Positions 1-9,201 of a DNA stretch of 64,000 nucleotides are shown in pieces (the first letter of the stretch is position 1; every line of letters begins with the position of its first letter). The DNA comes from Fallopia convolvulus (taxonomy: Eukaryota; Streptophyta; Magnoliopsida; Caryophyllales; Polygonaceae): positions 40,267,106 through 40,331,105 of the forward strand of contig OZ024720.1 in the NCBI GenBank assembly GCA_964016875.1, in the 5' to 3' direction. The notes under the pieces are model-generated. The model made no database searches, had not been told where the DNA came from, and saw only the letters and a list, made by a program, of their open reading frames with translations. The position numbers were made by a program, and so were the translations under genes.

Positions 1-230
1 TTTTGGGCTTTTGATTGATATAATTCTTTATGCTTGGTTTTAATGCTGGAAAATTATATTTATTTGTTTAGTAGCTTCTAAATCCACGGTTCGGGGACGA
101 ACCGTTTCTTAGGGGAAGGTATTTGTAAATACCACGGGGCAAGTAGTAAATTTTCTTAAAGTATTCCAACCATACTTAAGGTTCGTTCATCCCTAAGTTT
201 CGGGATGAAACTTTCTTAAGGAGGGTAGTA
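1..230 (+). mobile_element. 3' internal end of a Ty3/gypsy (Tekay/Del-like) element
   Basis: This is the last non-coding stretch before a 3' LTR. It holds two versions of a 'cgggGAcGAA...CTTAagG' block, at about 90-119 and 198-228. The second ends in a purine-rich tract (aaggagggtagta) directly before the LTR start, which is the expected polypurine tract position. Such a block just before the LTR is common in plant chromoviruses. The coding part of the element would lie left of the window. Confidence 0.6.
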
Positions 231-2403
231 TGTAATACCCGACTTTCGAAAATCCGATAACAAACCTTATTTTATAGTCACCTATCTAATTAATTTCGTC
301 CTTGGGTCTAGACACTCGGGTTCCAAAATGTCTGAAAACTAAATTCTATCCACAACCCGATAATTATTAGTTCTATTCTTCTCATTTTTATAGCGGGTCG
401 AAAGCTCAATAAAGTCTTTATATTTATCCCTTCTTATTGAGGTTGGGCTAAAAAGCCCAAGGCTTGAGCCCATCTCCTCCATCTCGGTTCTTCTACTTTT
501 AAATTTCAATTCCCCTAATTCTTTAAACCAATCATAACTAAATTCTTATCTATATCTATAAACTCAATTTTATTATTTAGCAAAACCCTATTTACCGGAA
601 AGAACTTCGAGTACTCTAGGCACTCGTCTTTCTCGTACGTTCGTTGACGACACTTGAAACTCAGTTTCCGTGTTCGTTTTCTTTCGCCCTTGATTCTTGC
701 GGGTCCGACTGAGTATTGAACAAGCCACCAGCGTCCTTCTCGTTCGTCTACAAAAGTCGTCTCCAGGAGAATAAACCTTTCTCTCTTGTTCGATTCTGTC
801 GTGTTTTGCCGGGATCGCTTGGACGACATCGCCAATCTGTCTTCTTTTCTCGCTCGACTTCTGTTTTTGGATTAAATCAATTAAGGGTAAAATCTATTTG
901 TTATTTTTTTTTTTTTATTGGGTCTTAATGTTTGTTTTAATCGGGTGGAGAGGAGATGTTAGAATGTTCAGTTAAAACGGGTGGGTTAATGTGTCAACTT
1001 ATATGCTTATCAGATGGGTTTGTTGATTTGATTTGATCGGTGAAACTATGACGTTGGGTATTGTTTGGTTATTTTATAAAGGTGCATGTTAGATTAGATT
1101 AAGGGGTTGAGATTTAGAATAAGGTTATAATGTTTTTAAAAGAATTGTTATCATATGCATTGTAGTTAGTTAATCAGGCATATATAAAACGTATAAATAA
1201 AGTGGTGATAATTATTGAGTAGATTGGTTATGGGTTGGAGAGCTAGTATAGTATTTAATTATGGTTCGTAAGTTAGGATGTGGGGCGATAAATTAATAAG
1301 CTAGTGGCTATGTCGTGGAAACTCGGTGGGTGTTTCGACCATATTGGTTAGATGTTAGAAGTTATTCCGATAAGGTTCGTTACTTTTCTAGGGTGACACT
1401 TTGGCGGAGTCCCGATTCTTCTCCATACGTGTTAGGCATTCTTCACTCAAGGTAAGTCGTTTTTACTTGCTCGGTTCTTTCCTGTCTTGTTAGATTTTGT
1501 GTCGTTATTGTAGGATTGGTTTTAAATGGGTTTTTATCGGAAATAAGTTTTTGAATGTTTTCTCTGTGTTGGTACCGTTCCGGCACGGGCATCGTAGCTG
1601 ATGGAAAGGAAGTGTTGCCTATGTATAGTCCGTGTGACAGAGAAACCGTACCCCTTCAAAAGAAAATGCTATCTATGTGTTTTTGCAAGTGCTCTAGTGG
1701 AGGCTTAGCCGATGTTAGAAGAAACAAGGGATGTGATCGAGGAGTGGGAGGGCCTGCCTCTGCACTGTGGATTGCAGTACGAGATGGAGAATGAGTTATG
1801 TTGCTTTAATTGTTCGATTCTATGTATCTTTGTTTGGCTTATGTGTAACTAACCGTTTAAATTAGGTAGTAGCGTTTAGAGTTATGGTTGTGATTGTGAA
1901 TTCTGGTTACTTACTATAGAACAACTATTTTAAAACGTCTTACAATTTCCACATATTATCTTGCTTGGTAGATTAGTAGCTGCCCCTTCGAGGATTATTT
2001 TTCCATTTATAGGTATGTCACAGGAAACCGTGCAAGAGCCTTGGACGGATGGTGGAGTGGATCGTTGATGCACGTGTCATTAGTTTTGGATTTTTTGGGT
2101 GTACTTCGGGATAATTTATTATTATTATTATTGGTTTGTTGAATTATTTTCATTGTAATTGTTAAGTGTTGTTTGGGTTATTTTGAGGAAAATTCGGGAA
2201 GGGTTACAAGGTATTTTTGTTTATGCAATCAGGCATTCAAACATGTTTTATATTCAGTTTATAAATTTAAGAGTTGGATGTTTTACTTGTTTTCTAGTCG
2301 TGCCCACATTATAAGATCCTAAAGTGTTGTTGTTAACCCACCTAATTAGTACCTGGTAAGGTCTACTACCACGTAGCATCATGTCAAAAGACAGGGTATT
2401 ACA
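231..2403 (+). mobile_element. 3' LTR of a Ty3/gypsy (Tekay/Del-like) element
   Basis: A 2,173-bp LTR begins TGTAATACCC and ends GGGTATTACA, a perfect 10-bp terminal inverted repeat. Internal blocks near 1440-1480 and 1555-1700 resemble those of the LTR at 24467-26101, so the two belong to related families. The flanks (tagta and ttatg) do not match as a TSD. This fits a 3' LTR of an element continuing off the left edge rather than a solo LTR. The right flank is the duplicated RECA upstream region. Confidence 0.7.
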
Positions 2404-3112
2404 TTATGGGTGATGGGTGGGGTTGGGTGGAGCATTTTAACTTGCGGATCGGGTGGTGGAAGTGCTCCACCCACCCATAACCCAACCCATTGACAGCCTT
2501 TTGAGTCAAAAGGCTCCTCTCATGCAATTCAATCGACTGATCGTTCGTCGTACAATGAAGGATTCAAATCATTCGAATTTCGAAGGGAATAATGCCCCCA
2601 AATATGTCCGGCCCAACGGTCCGGTCCGAGCTGGACGAGATGCATAGTTGGTGAAAATACTTTTGCGGGATTGTGTAAAGCTCCTCCTCCTCGAGACGTC
2701 GTACAAAAAAAATTCATTTTGTTACCCGTCATTTGCCCGGCGGGTCGTCCCTCCGCTCGTCACGGACGGTCCCAGGAATTTTTAAATGAAACCCTTAAAA
2801 TTGATCGAACCATAGAAAATCTGTTTATAGAAGAATCAAAGAGGAAAAAGCGATCGAACTATAGAAAATCTGTTTATAGAAGAATCGAAGAGGGAAAAGC
2901 GATTGATGAATTTCTTTACTCCCCGGCTGATTTGCTCTCTCCTCTCTTCGTTTTCTTCTTCTGTACCCCGACATTTTCTTTTTACTCTCTGATCTCACCA
3001 GGTTGGTTTTCTTATCTTTCTTTGTGTTTTCAAACATGCCATGACTGTTCTGCAAGAACAGACAAAATAGGAAGATTTCTTATTTTTTCTCATTGTACTA
3101 AGATTCTCATTT
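2404..3112 (+). pseudogene. Duplicated promoter and first exon of the RECA gene (broken)
   Basis: This stretch is closely similar to 12950-13613, the upstream region and exon 1 of the RecA gene on the same strand. Both copies contain the hAT-like end (ttgacagcc), the same upstream blocks, the transit-peptide exon and the start of intron 1. Here the exon (2906-3001) starts at a single ATG and reads a similar N-terminus, but has TGA at 2990-2992, 29 codons in. No downstream RecA exon follows. Beyond about 3112 the similarity is lost and T-rich DNA leads into a retroelement gag. Confidence 0.75.
2803..2900 (+). repeat. Two tandem copies of a 49-bp unit in the duplicated RECA leader
   Basis: The unit beginning gatcgaac occurs at 2803-2851 and 2852-2900 with few differences. 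The parental region upstream of 13403 has a single copy, so the doubling arose in the broken copy or was lost from the intact one. Confidence 0.75.
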
Positions 3113-3189
3113 GGGTTTTTTGGGTTTTTTTTTCTAGCCTAAATGCGTCCATAAAAATCAACAAAAGAGATCCGCTTAGCGATTTGTTT

Positions 3190-5218
3190 TAACCGAATGT
3201 AAGTTGATCAGGTTAATTCCGATATTCGCTCGGAAGGTCAGACCTTTGTACCCAGAAACGACTTGAACTGTGACCCGACCCCTCTCGCTAGTACGGCTGT
3301 TCATCGCACAGACCGTTTGGGGTCCTAGTCAAGCAACGGAATCGTCAGCCGTGGTACTTCAAGGCCTGAATCAACTGAATTTGATCATGCTTGGGAATCG
3401 GCAAAGCGTGTTGCAGAGGACGAGAATAATCGAAGAGATCAAGAGCGAGGCGAATCTGTCCGAGCGATCGCGATCGCCGGTCAAAACCGCGACCGCAACA
3501 AGGAGGGCCGCGATCGCGGTCTTTCAAACCGCGCCCGCGGTTCTAAAAACCACGCCCGCGGGCTGAGTATTTCGGAGCCTTCGCTCTCTATTCGCGAGCC
3601 AAACCCTAATTTGTTTAGCCCTCGTTTGAACAAGGCCAATCTAGTCGTGCCGGGTCTAATCCCGTCAGAGGTGACAATCGTATCACCTTGTCATCCGCTC
3701 CGAACGGAGGGAATGGGGCATCAACAACCGCCAGGGATGAAGAAGAAGACGAGATCACCCACGCTTTGGCTACCACTTTGAGAGAGAACAATAAGTATCA
3801 AACGAGGTGTGCATAAGCTGAGTCTCGATTGGAACATGCCCTAGAAGAGGTCGCCAGATTAAAACGCTCCTTGGATAAAGTCCAAAGCAAGCGCCCTATT
3901 GATGAGTTGGAAATTGAGAGGACTACTCGACGACATGCAAGTGTTATTGAGTTTGCCGATAATCGTCGTAGTCTACAATCGATCAGTTCTGACGGATTAG
4001 GCGATATGCAGGTTGATTACGATAGCGATAGAAGAGCGCCAAGGAGCCGGCGAAGAGATCACCACCACGAGTCACCCCCGCATAAGAGGTCACGGGCCGC
4101 ATATCCTTCTCAGTCCGCGAGCCGTCCTCCAGCGACTCGAGCGAAGCCACCAACCGCGACAATTGCCGCGGTCGAAGCCGCGAGCGCGGCACGAAGGATC
4201 GCGATCGCGGTGGTAGGGGTCGCGATCTCGACAAATCAGACAGCGACCGCGGATCTAACGATCGACGCGATTCTTCGCGCGAGCGAAATGATCGTTATGA
4301 TCCTTCTGAAAATCCCAAGCCTAATTGTGACAGAGGCCAAGAAAGCAGGGAGAGACGACGTAGCCAACATCGGAGTGTTAGCCTTGAAAGGATTGAAGGT
4401 AGGGCTCGAGCTTTTGAGCGTACTTAAAGAAGACTACTTGATCTTTTAAGAGCGCAAGGTGGTACCTTGCAATAGGCTCGAGAACAAGCAGAGTATAAGT
4501 TGGCTATGGTGACATCGACGCCATTCCAATTAGACATTCAACAAACCCGACCTCGGTCAAAGTTTTCTCCACCATCTTTCACCATTTATGATGGACACTC
4601 GGATCCCGAAAACCATATAGCCTCTTACTCTCATAAGATGGCATTGTGTGTGTCAAAGGAAGTTGTAATGTGCAAGATGTTCCCGAGTAGCCTCTCTAGA
4701 GGGCCATTAAAGTGGTTCCATAGCTTGAAACCAGGATCAATTCGATCTTGGAATCAATTGGTCACTAAGATAGTCGAGATGCGGGATCACTTGATACACT
4801 CTTTGGCCTCAAACAAGAGGGAAACGAGAGCTTGTGCCGCTTTTCGAATCGTTTTAGTGCTATGAAGAGGTTGAAGGTTGTGGTGATAAGACTGTCATCA
4901 CTGCCTTTAAAGGGCAATTCCCGCTGAGAGTAAGCTAAGAGAAGAGTTGATACTTTGTATTCTTTCTACAATAGCTGAGCTCCAAGAGCGTATTCACCAG
5001 TATGTGCGTTTAGAGGAGGCTAAATACAAAGTAAGAGGAAGGTCATCCTCTCCCCCTCGTAAAACGCACCACCCTTCAAACAGGAGCTCTCCAAAATGGA
5101 CATTCGTTGAAGGGGCAAGATAGAGCGGTTTACACAGCTTTCAACATTCCAATCTATAAGATTTAACCACGCATCAAACATGAGAGATATTTTCGCTATC
5201 CTTCTCAAGATGAATGCC
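3190..5218 (+). pseudogene. Tat-like Ty3/gypsy gag, 5' part, decayed
   Basis: The best block (4500-4862) reads like a Retrotrans_gag domain, with a FTIYDGHSDPENHIASY start and GPLKWFHSLKPGSIRSW further on, as in plant Tat-lineage gag. Upstream, 3270-4450 encodes a charged region with a short coiled-coil-like stretch (LEEVARLKRSL) and an Arg-Asp/Arg-Ser-rich segment readable only by changing frame, so frameshifts are present. The codons for Arg-Asp-Arg-Gly create many GCGATCGC and CCGCGG palindromes. The gag is split by a hAT insertion at 5227 and continues at 6123. No pol was found downstream. Confidence 0.6.
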
Positions 5219-5226
5219 CCAAAAAC

Positions 5227-6114
5227 TAGGGGTGCTCACGGGTCCGGTTCGAACCAGACCCGCACTGACCCGACCTGCAAAATGCGGGTCGGGCGCCCGA
5301 CCCGCCATTTTCGGGTCGGGTCGCGGGTCATACTTTAGAAAAAATCGGGTCGCGGGTCGGGTCGGGCCAAACCCGACGGGTTGCGGGTCGACCCGCAAAC
5401 CCGCACCCTTTTATTAAAAAAAATCGTATGTGAAATGTAAAATGGTTGGGCCTCTCTCCTATTTTCCTATCTCTGAGTCTGACTCGTGCCCTTCATCCTC
5501 ACATCTCGAAAAAACCCTAGGGTGAAGTCGCTGCTGGAAACCTTGCTCTTCTCCAGATCTCCGCCGCTGGAAACCTCGAGAGTCACCGGCTCGCCGCTAA
5601 AGCCTGAAGTCGCTGGAGCCTAGAAGCCCGAAGTCGTCGTTGTCCGCTTGTCCCTACCGGTGCTCGCAACCTCGACTGGCACTGCTCGGACATCAGAGTG
5701 AAGCCTCACCCAAAGTTGCTGCGTCGGCGTCGGATACTGCGCAAGATGAAGAGTCTATTAGCGTCGAAAACCTCCAGTGCTTCGTCCAGATCAATCTAGG
5801 AAATTGGACGGGCTCTTTCAACAATTTCATGATTTCTTTTGTTTATCGGTTTTGATTTTGTAATCGACGATGCTTTTGGTTACACCTTTTTGCAATTGTT
5901 GTTGGATGAAGCATTTTGATGTGGATGGGAAATTATTGCACAAAATAAGCACGAAGCTGTTGGATCTTATGGTGAAGTTCAACTCTTGATGAAATAGGCA
6001 AAAAAACACATTTTAATGAAATACACGCGGGTCGACCCGCGACCCGCGGGTCGGGTTGCGGGTCAGTAATAAAAAAATTACGGGTCGACCCGACCCGACC
6101 CGTGAGCACCCCTA
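5227..6114. mobile_element. Non-autonomous hAT-type DNA transposon (888 bp)
   Basis: The termini are inverted repeats: TAGGGGTGCTCACGGGTC on the left and GACCCGTGAGCACCCCTA on the right. The flanks carry an 8-bp TSD, CCAAAAAC (5219-5226) and CCAAAGAC (6115-6122), with one mismatch, which is the hAT size. Subterminal regions are packed with CGGGTCGGGTCGCGGGTC-type motifs in opposite orientations at the two ends, as expected for transposase binding sites. The core (about 5450-5800) is GC-richer and gene-like. No transposase is encoded. Confidence 0.85.
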
Positions 6115-6122
6115 CCAAAGAC

Positions 6123-6530
6123 GATGTCCTAAGCTGAAAATATTGCATGTACCATAGAGTATGGGGGCACATGATTGAAGATTGCAAGCTTTATAAGGAG
6201 TGCCTTGAAGGTCTTGTTCAAGAAGGGTACTTGCGTGAGTACATTGAAAAAAATGAACCAGAAGATCTTGAAGAGCCGAGAACAAGACAAATTGAGGTTG
6301 TCAAAACAATCTCAGTAGCATACGAGAACGAAGACCAGCCGCGAAATCGCGACCGCGGATCCAAGGGCCGTGATCGTGGCGTTGGAACTGAGAGCCAAAC
6401 CCCGAAACTGGGGCGAAACCGCGATCGCGAGTCGCCAAGCCGCGACCGCGGTGCCAGGGCCCGCGACCACGGGGCACCCTGCCGCGATCGCGGGACTGCA
6501 TCTTAGAGCATGACTTCGCGAGAGCTTGAT
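6123..6530 (+). pseudogene. Tat-like gag, 3' part: zinc finger and RDRG tail
   Basis: This continues the gag interrupted by the hAT element. It reads CMYHRVWGHMIEDCKLYKE, a C-x2-H..GH-x4-C zinc-finger-like motif typical of Tat-lineage gag, then GYLREYIEKN. The tail is about 50 residues of repeated Arg-Asp-Arg-Gly. Each RDRG is encoded by near-palindromic CGCGATCGCGG/CGCGACCGCGG runs. The frame ends at TAG 6504-6506. Confidence 0.6.
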
Positions 6531-6810
6531 CGTGAGTGCGATCACCCGTCTTCCCCTACGCAGGGATCTCGGGATTAGGAATTTCATGTAAATAGGCACT
6601 CTTTTTCCCATGTGGTTTTGATGAGGCCCTTAGGATTTTTCGCTTTTGCATTCATTTGTTTAGACTTGTAGGTCCATGACATTCACGTTTATTATTAATA
6701 AAAGTTAGTTTTTGCAATAGTTTGAGTCTTGCACAAAAAAAATATATATTAAGCGCAACATTAGTTCATCGCACTAATGGATTTTAACATACACGTGTGA
6801 AATTAAAAAT

Positions 6811-6916
6811 CTATGATATTCGCTCATAGATATAAGTTCTATGATATTCTCTCATAGGATAAGTGGTTTATGATATTCGCTCATAAATTTTAAATCCTAT
6901 GATATTCGCTCATGGA
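6811..6916. repeat. Four tandem hairpin-like units (~29 bp)
   Basis: The core TATGATATTCGCTCATA recurs at about 6811, 6839, 6868 and 6897 (variant TTCTCTC in the second). Each unit is an inverted repeat (CTATGA..TCATAG with a 7-nt loop), so the RNA or single strand could form four successive small stem-loops. Confidence 0.7.
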
Positions 6917-6928
6917 TGTACAAATACG

Positions 6929-6951
6929 CACGCTCGCACGCACGCACGCAC
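6929..6951. repeat. CGCA-type microsatellite
   Basis: A short run of (cgca)n/(cgct) repeats. Confidence 0.7.
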
Positions 6952-8388
6952 TTTAGGGGAACCCAATCGACTAATCCGCATGGCCACTTCGACTAAGAGA
7001 CCTTTGAACCCTACGTCAATGTATATGAGAAAACGTATACAACGACGTAGGTGGGGCATTTGTGAGCGGTTAAAAAATCATAGCTACCATATTATTATTT
7101 TCGTTATCGCCATAAAGGTATTTCTTAAATATTATGTATTTATTATTAGTTTTATTTATTTTCCTATTATATTAAATATGGTGGTTATGCAACTTAATGG
7201 AAGATTTTATCTTTCATTAAAGATAGAATTAAAGTTGGAGAAGGGTGGAATATTCCTTGCTTGGGCTTTAAGGCAATTGGCCAGCCCTAGGAGGATAATA
7301 TTTTCGGCCTTATTGATAAGAAATTCGGCCCCATACCTCTCCTTCTTCCATTACAAATACACGTCTTCGCCGTGTAGGGAAGGAAACAGATTGCATATTG
7401 ATTGATAGACTGAAACTCGCTCAGGCTATTGAACACACCTATTGAGAGCTTGAACAGGCTAATACTCGCTTAGTTCGATTGTTCAGGAATATCCATATTC
7501 CCTGGATCTCTCGCTTTCTTGTTGTACCGCGACATTCGATTCGACAATTGCTCTTCTTACTTAGGCATCGGAGGTGGATTAGGGGGTCCCCGCCCCCTGT
7601 GTCCATTGTTTTGCAAGTTTCTAGGTCAAGAGATTGAAGGCGGAGCGGAAGAGGAGGAGTTCTTAATTAGTGCATTGAAGACGGATTGAAGACAAAGTTT
7701 TTGTGCACTAATTATTAATAGATATATTGAAATATTTGATAATCTCTAAATTTACGTACATGGAAAGTAATCAAATATGATACTATAATATTTAATCGTA
7801 TCTAATCTTTACTTTATCGAACCACAAAATAGGTTTGGTCCCATCTTAAATTAAATTAATCAAAATTTAAATATTTTTTATAATTAAATTATCTATATCT
7901 TTTATAATTTATTATATCTTATTTATTAATTTAACTATTATTTTTTATATTCTTATCTTTTCCATATTTGAATTTATAAATTTTTTATTAATATTTTATA
8001 TGTTTTTTAATTAAATATCTATGAAATATCATCAAAGAAAAAGAGAAATGTAACTATTTTATCTTAATAATATACCTTCATTCTCAACATTAAATTTAAT
8101 CATTTATATTAATTAAAAAAATTATACATTTTACGAGCAATAAATTACTTATATTAAATTTTATATTATATTTTTATTTATTAATATTCTATTTATAATG
8201 TTTATAAAATATCGAACCGTAGTCGTACACTATTTTATTATTTCATGAATTCTAAATAGAAGGTTTTTTTATTGGGGGGGATGAATGATAACTACATACT
8301 AACGTTAAGGAAGGAAAAATGATTCGTGGCTTACGAATATTCAAACAGAAGTCATGGGTTCTTTAATGTCGATCTTTTTACTTAGAAC
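6952..8388. other. Degenerate LTR-like segment followed by AT-rich DNA
   Basis: About 7250-7640 looks like the end region of a Ty3/gypsy LTR: a short leader, aggcatcggagg, then GC-rich ggggtccccgccccc. It could be the 3' LTR of the pol-less Tat-like gag upstream, but no matching 5' LTR was found. About 7700-8300 is very AT-rich, with no gene or repeat recognised. Confidence 0.3.
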
Positions 8389-8389
8389 T

Positions 8390-8600
8390 AGGGCTGTCAA
8401 TTACCGAGTGACCGACTCATCCGTTTAACCCACCCAAATAAACGGGTGAAAACCCAAATAAAGCGGGTGACACGCAGTTCGGGTGACGGGTGAAATGCGT
8501 TATGGGTCAGGTAAGGGTGAGATTTTATCACCTAATAACCCGACCCATCAACCGACCCGTCACCCGTTTCACCCAAACCACCCATATAACCCGTTTCAAC
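8390..8600. mobile_element. hAT-type terminal fragment (left-hand end)
   Basis: It starts TAGGGCTGTCAAT and is followed by repeated CGGGTGA/CACCCG motifs, as in subterminal regions of plant hAT elements. An inverted GGCTGTCAAT occurs at about 13031-13041 after similar motifs, so the two may be ends of one element. No matching TSD was found. Confidence 0.45.
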
Positions 8601-9149
8601 CCAAAATTTCTAATATGTATGGGCCTTTGAAGTCACCCATATAATTCATTTCAGGCCTTTGATAAATAAGCCATTTCAGGCATTTGTAACTCATCTTTGA
8701 CTCCATTTTGATATTTATTGCTTATGGGATTTGTTTTTGTTTATTTTTTTGATAAGGTAAGAATTCGGATACCAAACAGACTTGATAAATCGAGAGGCCG
8801 TTAAAAAAGGGCAGCCAGGAACGACAAAAAAATTCAAAGCAAGCAGGGAAAGCTAAGAGAAGTACAAATTTCCGAAAATAAGAGCTAAAAAAAATTTGAG
8901 ATCGAGGTGAGTAAAGCACTAAAAAAGCGCCACATGCAACAGGTCGGCCCCATTTGGGCGTGCGAAATGGACATCTTACGTTCCCTCCACCTAGATGAAG
9001 GATCTTCAGAAGTCTCGGAGCACCAAGCGACCAGGCCTAATACAATTCGGTCCAATGCCAAATTCAGCTCCAGCTCCTCGAAGAAAGTACATAATAAGCC
9101 TCGAGCTATCCTGCAAGAAAAGAAGTCGACTTTACTTATGCATAGGAAG

Positions 9150-9201
9150 GCCTTATTATTATTATTATTTTTATAAAAAACTTTGCAGATAATTTGAGAA
9201 A
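9150..9201 (-). other. 3' tail of the non-LTR retrotransposon
   Basis: On the minus strand the sequence after the stop codon runs into an A-rich tail with about five AAT units (plus strand ttattattattattattttt). Simple-repeat tails like this are typical of non-LTR retrotransposon 3' ends and mark the element boundary. Confidence 0.6.

Noticed and set aside
231..2403. Solo LTR
   Set aside because: The flanking 5-mers do not match, while a purine tract and a typical internal 3' end lie directly upstream.
2671..3192. 173-codon plus-strand ORF as an independent gene
   Set aside because: It overlaps the broken RECA leader and exon copy in another frame and is low in complexity.
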